Assembly: GCA_023423775.1 (NCBI GenBank)
Contig: JAFAEZ010000175.1
Span: forward strand, 1 to 6,789
DNA length: 6,789 nt
DNA from: Pseudomonadota bacterium
GTDB taxonomy: Bacteria; Pseudomonadota; Alphaproteobacteria; Sphingomonadales; Sphingomonadaceae
Direction: 5' to 3'
Of this stretch, positions 1-6,440 are shown piece after piece (position 1 is the stretch's first letter; each line of letters starts with the position of its first letter). The notes beneath the pieces are model-generated. The model did no database searches, was not told the DNA's origin, and saw only the letters and a program-made list of their open reading frames with translations. Made by a program: the position numbers and the translations under genes.

Positions 1-2435
1 GCCGCGGCGAGCGCCTCGCGATCCGGCAGCTCGTAGCGGCGCGCGGTGCGGCGCGGCTCGCTCTCCGGCTTGAACGCCTCCCAGATCACCGCCGCCTTCG
101 GGTCGGTCGACGGCCATTCGCCGAACACCTTGCGGCCCGAGCGGCGGTCGATCCGCACCATGCGGATGCCTTCGGGCGCGCGGAACGGCACCACCGGCAT
201 GTCCTTGAAGGCGGTCAGCGCGAACTGCTTGAAGATCGGCGCGGCGAGAGTGCCGCCCTGGGCCCAGCCGCCCATCGGCCGCGGCTGATCGAAGCCCATG
301 TAGATTCCGGCGACGATGTCGGCCGATCCGCCGACGAACCAGACGTCGGTCGGGCCGGAGGTCGTCCCGGTCTTGCCGAACAGCGGCCGGCCGAGATCGC
401 GCAGGCGCTGCGCGGTGCCGCGCTGAACCACGCCCTCGAGGATGTGGACCATCTGATAGGCCGTCATCGGGTCCATCACCTGCTTGGTGCGCAGCGGCGG
501 ACGCGGCATCGGCTTGCCGTCCCAGTCGGGCGCGTCGCAGCCTTCGCAGGGCCGCTTGTCGTTCCGGTAAATGACCTTGCCGTTGCGGTCCTGGATATAG
601 TCGATCAGGGTCGGGGTCAGCGCGCGGCCGTTATTGGCGAGGATCGCGAAGGCGTTGGTCATCTTCATGACCGTGGTGTCGCCGGCGCCGAGCGCGATCG
701 ACAGATAATTGGGATAGTCGCCGACGCCCAGAGTCTTGGCGAGCTTGGTGACCTTTTCCATGCCGGTCTGGTTGGCGGCGCGGACGGTCATCAGGTTGCG
801 CGACTGCTCGAGGCCCCAGCGCATGGTTTGCGGGCCGGCATTGCTGCCCGAGAAATTGCGGAAGCATTTCTGGCCCAGCCCGGCGCCCTGCCAGACGCAG
901 AACGGACCATCGACGATGATCGAGGCCGGGGTCATGCCCGCGTCGAGCGCTGCCGAATAGACGATCGGCTTGAAGGTCGAGCCCGGCTGGCGCTGGGCCT
1001 GGGTGGCGCGGTTGAACGAGGAGCCGCGCACGTCCCAGCCGCCCTGCATCGCGAGGATGCGGCCGGTGGCGACTTCCTCGACGACCATGCCGCCGCCGAT
1101 CTCCGGTACCGAGCGGAGCGCCCAGCTTCCGCCTTCCTGCTTGACGGCGATGACCATGCCAGGACGCAGGTTGCTGAAGGCCGAGCCGCCGCCGCCGCGC
1201 TTCTCCATCTGTGCCGCGGAGCTCGGCAGCGTGCCGGTCGTGCCGTCGCTGAAGCCGATCGTGGCGCTACCGCCATTCTTGTCGATCACGACTGCCGGGC
1301 GCCAATCCTCGTAGCCGACGCCGTAATCGGCGGCGGCGAGCTGGCTGCGCCAGTCCTTGGACATATCGATGCTCAGGCCCGGATCGCGCCAACCCTTGCC
1401 GCGGTCGAAGCGCATCATCCCGTCGCGCAGCGCGGTTTCGGCCGCCTGCTGTTTGACGTGATCGTAGGAGGTGCGGACCCAAAGACCGCCCTGGTAGACG
1501 CCGTTGGGGCTGTCCTCGGCGTCCTCGCCATATTCCTCGACGAGCTGGCGGCGGACCTCCTCCATGAAATAGCCGCCGACATTGCGCACGCTGTTGCGCG
1601 CGCCGCGCACGGTGCCGAGCGGCTGCGCCTGGGCCTCGGCACGCTGGGCGGGGGTGATGAAGCCGTTGCGCTCCATTTCGGAGAGCACCCAGTTGCGGCG
1701 GGCGAGCGCGCGCTCGGTGTGGCGCTCGGGGCTGTAGTTGCTGGGCGCCTTGGGCAGGATCGCCAGATAGGCCATTTCGTGCAAAGCGAGGTCGTGCACG
1801 TCCTTGTCGAAATAGGCACGCGCCGCCGATTGGACGCCGTAGGCGTTCCGGCCGAGGAAGATCTGGTTGAGATAGAGTTCGAGGATCTGCTGCTTGGTCA
1901 GCACGCTCTCGATGCGCTTCGCAAGGAACGCTTCCTTGATCTTGCGGGTGTAGCTCAGCTCGTTGGTGAGCAGCAGGTTCTTGGCGACCTGCTGCGTGAT
2001 CGTCGAGGCGCCGACCGGGCGGCCGCTGTTGCGCAGGTTGGAGATCACCGCGCCGACGATGCCGGGATAGTCGATGCCGCCATGGCTGAAGAAAGTGCGG
2101 TCCTCGGCAGCGAGATAGGCTTGGATCAGCTGGCGCGGAAACTCGTCGTAGGAGAGCTGGACGCGGCGTTCGCGGGCGAAAGTCTGGACCGGCTCGCCGT
2201 CGATTCCGCGGACGTTGGTCGGCAGCGGCGGCTGGTAGGTCAGCAGGGTCTCGGCCGAGGGCAGCCCGCGCGCGAACAGGAACCACAGGAGCACGAATCC
2301 GACGATCGGCACGGCCGTGGCCGCGGTCAGCCAGCGAAACCAGCGCTTCGACCAGAGTCGGCGCAGCGCGTCGCCGAAACGACCGGCATTTTCGCGATAC
2401 AGGGTGAAGCGCGTCGAGCTTGTTTCTGCAGTCAT
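1..2435 (-). CDS. mrcA: Penicillin-binding protein 1A (bifunctional glycosyltransferase/transpeptidase), 3' end off the left edge
   Basis: Class A PBP that polymerises lipid II into glycan strands and cross-links the stem peptides, anchored in the inner membrane with its bulk in the periplasm. The frame is open from the ATG at 2435 to the left edge, giving 811 codons; PBP1A proteins are usually around 800-850 residues, so little is missing. Visible in order: a basic cytoplasmic tail, one transmembrane segment (about residues 35-56), and a GT51 transglycosylase domain (about 75-250) with the EDRTFFSHGG motif (catalytic Glu111), GASTITQQ (142-149), RKIKE (second Glu, 168) and a QILELYLNQIFLGRNAYG block. 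Next come a PBP1A-type OB-like domain (about 376-448) and a transpeptidase domain with STFK (nucleophile Ser486, Lys489), SRN (545-547) and KTGTT (688-692). All catalytic residues are present. It lies 50 bases downstream of the amidase gene, probably in one operon. The start is followed at once by the tail and membrane anchor expected of the family; the ribosome site is weak (GAGACGGG). Four cysteines sit in the transpeptidase domain. The symbol could equally be ponA. Confidence 0.95.
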   Translation of the reverse strand, partial: MTAETSSTRFTLYRENAGRFGDALRRLWSKRWFRWLTAATAVPIVGFVLLWFLFARGLPSAETLLTYQPPLPTNVRGIDGEPVQTFARERRVQLSYDEFPRQLIQAYLAAEDRTFFSHGGIDYPGIVGAVISNLRNSGRPVGASTITQQVAKNLLLTNELSYTRKIKEAFLAKRIESVLTKQQILELYLNQIFLGRNAYGVQSAARAYFDKDVHDLALHEMAYLAILPKAPSNYSPERHTERALARRNWVLSEMERNGFITPAQRAEAQAQPLGTVRGARNSVRNVGGYFMEEVRRQLVEEYGEDAEDSPNGVYQGGLWVRTSYDHVKQQAAETALRDGMMRFDRGKGWRDPGLSIDMSKDWRSQLAAADYGVGYEDWRPAVVIDKNGGSATIGFSDGTTGTLPSSAAQMEKRGGGGSAFSNLRPGMVIAVKQEGGSWALRSVPEIGGGMVVEEVATGRILAMQGGWDVRGSSFNRATQAQRQPGSTFKPIVYSAALDAGMTPASIIVDGPFCVWQGAGLGQKCFRNFSGSNAGPQTMRWGLEQSRNLMTVRAANQTGMEKVTKLAKTLGVGDYPNYLSIALGAGDTTVMKMTNAFAILANNGRALTPTLIDYIQDRNGKVIYRNDKRPCEGCDAPDWDGKPMPRPPLRTKQVMDPMTAYQMVHILEGVVQRGTAQRLRDLGRPLFGKTGTTSGPTDVWFVGGSADIVAGIYMGFDQPRPMGGWAQGGTLAAPIFKQFALTAFKDMPVVPFRAPEGIRMVRIDRRSGRKVFGEWPSTDPKAAVIWEAFKPESEPRRTARRYELPDREALAA

Positions 2436-2485
2436 TAGCGCCCGTCTCTAGACCAAGTGCAGCCGAGGGTGAAGCGCAGTCCGTC

Positions 2486-3343
2486 TCATTGCGCCGCGGT
2501 GCGCACGTTATGCTTGGCGAAATAGGTTTCGATCGCGCTGCGCATCCCGGTCGCGATCTGTTGCCGACCTTCGGCCGAGTGGATGTAGGCGACGTCTTCG
2601 CCATTGGTGAGATAGCCGGCCTCGAACAGGATCGAGGGGATGTCCGGCGCCTTCAGCACGATCAGCGACGCGAAGCGGTGATATTGGTCGCGGAACGGAA
2701 AGAAGGGGCTCGCTTCGCGGTGGAGCAGGCGGGCGAAGTCGGCGGAGCGGTCCATGCTCTCGCGCAGCGCGAGGTCGATCAGGATCATGTTCACGCCCGG
2801 ATCGGGGCTGAGCTCGGCGCCGCCGATCAGGCCGGCCTGGTTCTCGCGGGCGGCGAGCAATGCGGCTTCGCGGTCCGACGCGACCTCGGACAAGGTGTAG
2901 ATGGTGGCGCCGCGCGCGCCGTCGTTGTTGGGCGCGGCGTCGGCATGGACCGACACGAACAGCGAGGCGCCGATACGGCGCGCAATCTCATAGCGGTCGC
3001 GCAGATCGATATAGCGGTCATCGTCGCGGGTCAGCGCGACGCGGACGCGGCCGGACCGGACCAGTTCGTCGCGGATGGCGCGGGCCAGGGCCAGGGTCAC
3101 GTCCTTCTCGCGACGGCCGCCGAACGGCGAGGTCGCCCCGGGATCGCGACCGCCATGGCCGGCGTCGATGACGACGATCGGCCGGTTGGGGGTGCGCGCC
3201 TCCGACACGACCGGCAGGACCAGCGGTCTCGGATCCTCGGCTTCGTCGAGCGCGACCGTGACGCTGCCTGGCTCGTCCTTCGCTTCGGGCGCGACGCCGA
3301 ACAGCCCGAGCAGCGCCGCCAGAAGCATTGAAAGCCATTCCAT
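2486..3343 (-). CDS. amiC: N-acetylmuramoyl-L-alanine amidase (Amidase_3 family)
   Basis: Zinc amidase that cuts the bond between N-acetylmuramic acid and L-alanine of the stem peptide, in the periplasm, typically to split septal peptidoglycan at division. The 285-residue product has a short hydrophobic N-terminus (about residues 4-17) that could be a signal peptide or anchor, a linker of about 35 residues, then the Amidase_3 domain from about residue 55. Visible zinc and catalytic residues are His63 (DAGHGG), Glu79 (RREKD), His133 (SVHAD) and Glu241 (ILFEAGYLTN). Residues about 157-178 (ALLAARENQAGLIGG region) resemble the regulatory helix of EnvC/NlpD-controlled division amidases, so control by such an activator is inferred. 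No AMIN domain is present; in that respect it is built like E. coli AmiA. The first ATG has an AGGG three bases upstream, which is close; the internal ATG at 3328 (residue 6) is an alternative start. The N-terminus lacks positive charge, unusual for a signal peptide. Followed after 50 bases by the PBP1A gene. The family call is firm; the exact symbol is by analogy. Confidence 0.93.
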   Translation of the reverse strand: MEWLSMLLAALLGLFGVAPEAKDEPGSVTVALDEAEDPRPLVLPVVSEARTPNRPIVVIDAGHGGRDPGATSPFGGRREKDVTLALARAIRDELVRSGRVRVALTRDDDRYIDLRDRYEIARRIGASLFVSVHADAAPNNDGARGATIYTLSEVASDREAALLAARENQAGLIGGAELSPDPGVNMILIDLALRESMDRSADFARLLHREASPFFPFRDQYHRFASLIVLKAPDIPSILFEAGYLTNGEDVAYIHSAEGRQQIATGMRSAIETYFAKHNVRTAAQ

Positions 3344-3440
3344 CGGCCCTATGTGCCGTGGCGGCTGCCCAGCGGTCCAGAGAAAATGCAGTAGGAACCG
3401 CAGCGTTACCGGTTGCTGCTTTTCGCGGGCGATGCTAGCA

Positions 3441-3459
3441 GTTCGAAATCGGTTCGAAA
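3441..3459. repeat. Tandem GTTCGAAA direct repeat, possible operator
   Basis: GTTCGAAA occurs at 3441-3448 and again at 3452-3459, so the two copies start 11 bases apart, about one helical turn, which would place two bound protein units on the same DNA face. Each contains the palindrome TTCGAA; a third TTCGAA lies at 3701-3706. The pair overlaps a weak candidate promoter for the amidase on the minus strand. The repeat is seen directly; a regulatory role is inference and no regulator is identified. Confidence 0.4.
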
Positions 3460-3564
3460 GAAAACGGAAATTCCTTCCAGATCCTCGAGCCGAGCGAGTT
3501 ATGCCGGCCCTTCAGCCGGCCACCTAGGTTGACGCTGCATGAGGCATTTTTCCCCGCAAATCGA

Positions 3565-3588
3565 ACGCCCCCTTTCGGGTTCTGGCGT
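3565..3588 (+). promoter_or_regulatory. Hairpin in the probable rne 5' leader
   Basis: ACGCC (3565-3569) pairs with GGCGT (3584-3588), and inside it CCC (3570-3572) pairs with GGG (3577-3579) around a four-base TTTC loop, with a four-base bulge on the right arm. That is an 8-bp interrupted stem. It would be part of the rne mRNA leader if transcription starts upstream of 3565, which the sequence does not prove. Confidence 0.35.
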
Positions 3589-3602
3589 GGCGGGGATGTT
3601 TC

Positions 3603-3623
3603 GGCCGGCATTAGCGACCGGCC
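3603..3623 (+). promoter_or_regulatory. Second hairpin in the probable rne 5' leader
   Basis: GGCCGG (3603-3608) pairs with CCGGCC (3618-3623) around a nine-base loop. A competing small stem, GCCTG (3621-3625) with CAGGC (3629-3633), shares the right arm, so the two could be alternative folds. No Rho-independent terminator-like T-run follows directly. Confidence 0.35.
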
Positions 3624-3706
3624 TGCTCCAGGCAGCAGACACACTTTTCTGTACAACCCGGACACCGACGCGCGCCCTTCCGGCGGCGCCTAAGTCCCTA
3701 TTCGAA

Positions 3707-3743
3707 CGCGTGAGCCGCTTGCTCGCAAGCGAGCCGGCACGCG
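3707..3743 (+). promoter_or_regulatory. Two-part hairpin directly upstream of the rne ribosome binding site
   Basis: CGCGTG (3707-3712) pairs perfectly with CACGCG (3738-3743). Inside it CGCTTG (3716-3721) pairs perfectly with CAAGCG (3726-3731) around the loop CTCG; a 3/6-base internal loop separates the two stems. The outer stem ends only three bases before the GGAG ribosome binding site at 3747-3750, so its folding or cleavage could influence ribosome access. RNase E in E. coli controls its own synthesis through structured elements in its leader; a similar role here is inference. Confidence 0.5.
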
Positions 3744-3746
3744 CGT

Positions 3747-3750
3747 GGAG
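3747..3750 (+). promoter_or_regulatory. Ribosome binding site fixing the rne start
   Basis: GGAG followed by eight bases and then the ATG at 3759. This spacing favours 3759 over the in-frame GTG at 3750, which overlaps the site itself, and over the ATGs at 3765 and 3771. Starting at 3759 gives MTMRMLIDARHQEETRV, the usual beginning of alphaproteobacterial RNase E. Confidence 0.75.
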
Positions 3751-3758
3751 TGATTTCA

Positions 3759-6323
3759 ATGACAATGCGCATGTTGATCGACGCGCGCCACCAGGAAGAA
3801 ACCCGGGTGGCGGTCGTCAAGGGAAACCGGATCGAGGAATTTGATTTCGAATCGGCCGAGCACAAGCAGCTCAAGGGGAATATCTATCTCGCCAAGGTAA
3901 CCAGGGTCGAACCGTCGCTGCAGGCGGCGTTCGTCGATTATGGCGGTAACCGCCACGGCTTCCTGGCCTTCTCGGAAATCCATCCCGATTATTATCAGAT
4001 CCCCAAGGAGGATCGCGAGGCCCTGCTCCGCGAGGAAGCGGAGCACGCCGCCGAGGAAGAGCGCCTGCGCGCCGCCGAGGACGCCCATTATGACGATCAC
4101 GATGACGATGTGATCGAGGGCGAGGTCGTCGAGGCCGATTCCGACGAGGAGAGCGACGAAGGCGAGGAGGGCGAAGAGTCCGAAGGCGCGCCGCGCGCCA
4201 AGCCGGAACAGGCCAGCGGCTCGGAAGAGAATGCCGCCGACGAACTGCGCCGCAAGCGCCAGAATCTGCGCCGCCGCTACAAGATCCAGGACGTCATCCG
4301 GCGCCGACAGGTGCTGCTCGTCCAGGTCGTCAAGGAAGAGCGCGGCAACAAGGGCGCGGCGCTTACCACCTATCTGAGCCTTGCCGGCCGCTATTGCGTC
4401 CTGATGCCGAACACCTCGCATGGCGGCGGCATCAGCCGGAAGATCTCCAACGGCGCCGATCGCAAGCGCCTCAAGGCGATCATGGCCGATCTGAACCTGC
4501 CCAAGACGATGGGCTGCATCGTTCGCACGGCCGGCCTTTCGCGCACCAAGACCGAGATCAAGCGCGACTTCGACTATCTCGCCCGCCTGTGGGACGAGAT
4601 TCGCGAGAACACGCTGAAGTCGGCCGCTCCGGCTTTGATCTACGGCGACAGCGATCTCATCAAGCGCGCCATCCGCGACATCTACAATCGCGAGATCGAC
4701 GAGGTGATCGTCGAGGGCGAGGAGGGCTATCGCGCCGCCCGCTCGTTCATGAAGCTGCTGATGCCGAGCCATGTCCGGCGCGTGCAGAATTATGCCGATC
4801 CGGTGCCCCTGTTCCAGCGCTACGGCGTCGAGGACCAGCTCTCGGGCATGTATCACCCGCTCGTCCAGCTGAAGTCCGGCGGCTATCTGGTGATCAACCC
4901 GACCGAGGCCCTGGTCTCGATCGACATCAACTCGGGCCGTTCGACGCGCGAGCACAATATCGAGCAGACCGCCTACGCGACCAATATCGAGGCGGCGCAC
5001 GAGATCGCGCGCCAACTCCGGCTGCGCGACATGGCCGGGCTGGTCGTCATCGACTTCATCGACATGGAATCGAACGGCCACATCCGTAAGGTCGAGAAGG
5101 CCATGAAGGAGGCGCTGAAGAACGATCGCGCCCGCATTCAGGTCGGCCGTATCTCGTCGTTCGGCCTGATGGAGATGAGCCGCCAGCGCCTGCGCACCGG
5201 CGTGCTCGAAGCGTCGACCAAGCCGTGCCCGCACTGCGAGGGCACCGGCCTGATGCGCACCGCCGCTTCGGCCGGTTTGTCGGCGCTGCGCATGCTCGAG
5301 GAAGAGGCTGCACGGGGACGCGGCAGCCGCATCATCCTGCGCGCCGGCCGCGAGGCTGCAATCTATGTCCTCAATAAGAAGCGCCACGAGATCGCCGAGG
5401 TCGAGGCCCGCTACGGCGTGATCGTCGAGGTCCATATCGACGAGAGCCTCGAAGGCGCGAAGATGAGCGTCGAATCGGTCGGGCCGCGCCCGGTCGAGCG
5501 GCCGCGTTTCGAGCCGAAGCCGATCATCGAAGAGGATTTCGACGACGAGATCGTCGAAGAGGAAGACGAGGAAGAGCCGGAGGCCGAGGAAGTGCGCGAG
5601 GAGCGCCGTCCCCGCGACGGCCAGCGCTCGGAGGATGGTGAGGGCGAGCGTGGTCGCAAGCGCCGCCGCCGGCGCGGCCGCCGTGGCGGGCGCCGCCGGG
5701 AGGGCGAGCCGCACGAGGGCGAGGGCTCCGAGCAGGTCGTCGGCGAGGAAGGTGCAGCCGAGGCCGAAGGCCAGGTAGCGCCCGTCGAAGCCGAAGCCGA
5801 AACGCCGGTCATCGCCGCGGAGCAGGACGAGGAGAAGCCGCGCCGCGGCCGCCGTCGTCCCCGCGCCCGCAAGCAGGGCGACGAGGGCGCCGAGGCCCAG
5901 GAGACGGCCGTCGAGGCGGCTCCGGTCATGGCCGAGGCTGCCGCTGAGGTCGCAGTCGAGGAGCCGGCTCCCGAAGCGCCCGCCAAGCCCAAGCGCAGCC
6001 GCCGCAAGAAGGCCGAGCCCGAGGCAGTCGAAGCGCCGGTCGAGCCGGCCGAGGCCGCGCCCGCGCCGGCCGCAGCCAATGACGCAGCCGAAGCGCCGGC
6101 GGAAAAGCCCAAGCGTCGCAGCCGCGCCAAGAAGGTCGTCGCCGAGGCTCCGGCCGAGGTCGCTCCCGAAGCTCCGGCCGCAACATCGGTGCCCGCCACC
6201 GCTCCGGAAGCGCCGGTGCTCGAGCGCCGCGTCGCTGCCGAAGGCAATGGCGCCGAAGATGCGTCGGCCGAAGATGGCGGCCCGCCCCGGCGCGGCTGGT
6301 GGCAGCGCACATTCGGCGGCTGA
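3759..6323 (+). CDS. rne: Ribonuclease E
   Basis: Endoribonuclease that starts mRNA decay and processes rRNA and tRNA precursors, preferring 5'-monophosphate RNA; it also scaffolds the RNA degradosome. The product is 854 residues from the ATG at 3759. In order: an N-terminal RNase-H-like segment; an S1 RNA-binding domain (from about residue 37, GNIYLAKVTRVEPSLQAAF) interrupted by an acidic insertion (about 84-163); the 5'-sensor Arg256-Thr257 in IVRTAG; the DNase-I-like catalytic core with Asp389 (SIDINSG) and Asp432 (VIDFIDM), matching E. coli Asp303 and Asp346 with the same 43-residue spacing; and the zinc-link CPHC (Cys490, Cys493) that joins subunits. From about residue 570 the protein is low complexity: acidic clusters, an Arg-rich block (631-647), three KP(K/R)R modules (starting 693, 743, 783) and Ala-Pro-Glu linkers, ending in GWWQRTFGG. 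Such tails bind RNA and partner enzymes. The catalytic half is complete, so the gene should be functional. It is transcribed away from the amidase operon and followed by a terminator-like hairpin. The tail distinguishes it from the shorter RNase G. Confidence 0.97.
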   Translation: MTMRMLIDARHQEETRVAVVKGNRIEEFDFESAEHKQLKGNIYLAKVTRVEPSLQAAFVDYGGNRHGFLAFSEIHPDYYQIPKEDREALLREEAEHAAEEERLRAAEDAHYDDHDDDVIEGEVVEADSDEESDEGEEGEESEGAPRAKPEQASGSEENAADELRRKRQNLRRRYKIQDVIRRRQVLLVQVVKEERGNKGAALTTYLSLAGRYCVLMPNTSHGGGISRKISNGADRKRLKAIMADLNLPKTMGCIVRTAGLSRTKTEIKRDFDYLARLWDEIRENTLKSAAPALIYGDSDLIKRAIRDIYNREIDEVIVEGEEGYRAARSFMKLLMPSHVRRVQNYADPVPLFQRYGVEDQLSGMYHPLVQLKSGGYLVINPTEALVSIDINSGRSTREHNIEQTAYATNIEAAHEIARQLRLRDMAGLVVIDFIDMESNGHIRKVEKAMKEALKNDRARIQVGRISSFGLMEMSRQRLRTGVLEASTKPCPHCEGTGLMRTAASAGLSALRMLEEEAARGRGSRIILRAGREAAIYVLNKKRHEIAEVEARYGVIVEVHIDESLEGAKMSVESVGPRPVERPRFEPKPIIEEDFDDEIVEEEDEEEPEAEEVREERRPRDGQRSEDGEGERGRKRRRRRGRRGGRRREGEPHEGEGSEQVVGEEGAAEAEGQVAPVEAEAETPVIAAEQDEEKPRRGRRRPRARKQGDEGAEAQETAVEAAPVMAEAAAEVAVEEPAPEAPAKPKRSRRKKAEPEAVEAPVEPAEAAPAPAAANDAAEAPAEKPKRRSRAKKVVAEAPAEVAPEAPAATSVPATAPEAPVLERRVAAEGNGAEDASAEDGGPPRRGWWQRTFGG

Positions 6324-6340
6324 TAGCCGCTTCAGTCAAA

Positions 6341-6383
6341 GGGTGCCGGAGGGCCGACAAGGTTCCTCCGGCACCCGCACTTT
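6341..6383 (+). terminator. Probable intrinsic terminator of rne
   Basis: GGGTGCCGGAGG (6341-6352) is the exact reverse complement of CCTCCGGCACCC (6365-6376), giving a perfect 12-bp GC-rich stem with a 12-base loop, 17 bases after the rne stop codon. The trailing T-run is short (TTT at 6381-6383, after GCAC), so termination may be partial; the hairpin could also protect the rne 3' end or work with Rho. Confidence 0.75.
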
Positions 6384-6440
6384 CATCTAGGGTTCAGGCG
6401 CCGAACCGGATATGCCTCGGCCATGGCTGAGGCTTCTCCG

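Larger units (their letters stand above)
3344..3758. promoter_or_regulatory. Divergent intergenic region between the amidase operon and rne
   Basis: About 415 bases without a convincing gene, with visibly lower G+C than the flanking coding sequence. It must hold promoters for both the leftward amidase-PBP1A pair and rightward rne. Visible elements: three TTCGAA palindromes (3442-3447, 3453-3458, 3701-3706), two of them within an 8-base direct repeat; an inverted repeat GCCGGC-6-GCCGGC (3503-3520); and at least three hairpins on the rne side, described separately. On the minus strand TTTCGA and TAGCAT, 16 bases apart (about 3434-3461), could be a weak -35/-10 pair for the amidase. On the plus strand TTGACG at 3529-3534 resembles a -35 but has no good -10 at the right distance. 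Promoter positions are therefore not settled. Small open frames here (for example 3539-3844 plus, and 3435-3665 and 3499-3765 minus) have no recognisable product and overlap the hairpins. Confidence 0.6.

Noticed and set aside
444..2438. 664-codon open frame on the plus strand antisense to PBP1A
   Set aside because: The minus strand has an unbroken PBP1A frame with every catalytic motif. The antisense product is a compositionally biased string rich in Ala, Gly, Asp, Val and His with no recognisable domain, as expected opposite GC-rich coding sequence.
1267..2604. 445-codon minus-strand frame overlapping PBP1A and the amidase 3' end
   Set aside because: It is in a different frame from both real genes on that strand, is Arg/Pro/Ala-rich and shows no family motif.
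2420..3331. 303-codon plus-strand frame opposite the amidase gene
   Set aside because: The minus-strand frame encodes a complete Amidase_3 domain; the plus product has no recognisable features.
3529..3557. TTGACG at 3529-3534 as an rne promoter -35 box
   Set aside because: No -10-like hexamer lies 16-18 bases downstream (the sequence there is CCCCGC-like), so a promoter cannot be supported.
3756..5714. 652-codon open frame on the minus strand antisense to rne
   Set aside because: It mirrors the RNase E reading frame, has Leu/Ala/Asp-biased composition and no domain, and the sense strand is certain.
5500..6290. Repetitive-looking Glu/Ala/Pro/Arg-rich DNA as a tandem repeat or mobile element
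   Set aside because: It is in-frame low-complexity coding sequence of the RNase E tail, with no exact long repeats, terminal inverted repeats or transposase.
6411..6425. ATG at 6412 as start of the protease gene
   Set aside because: It is out of frame with the HELGH reading frame.
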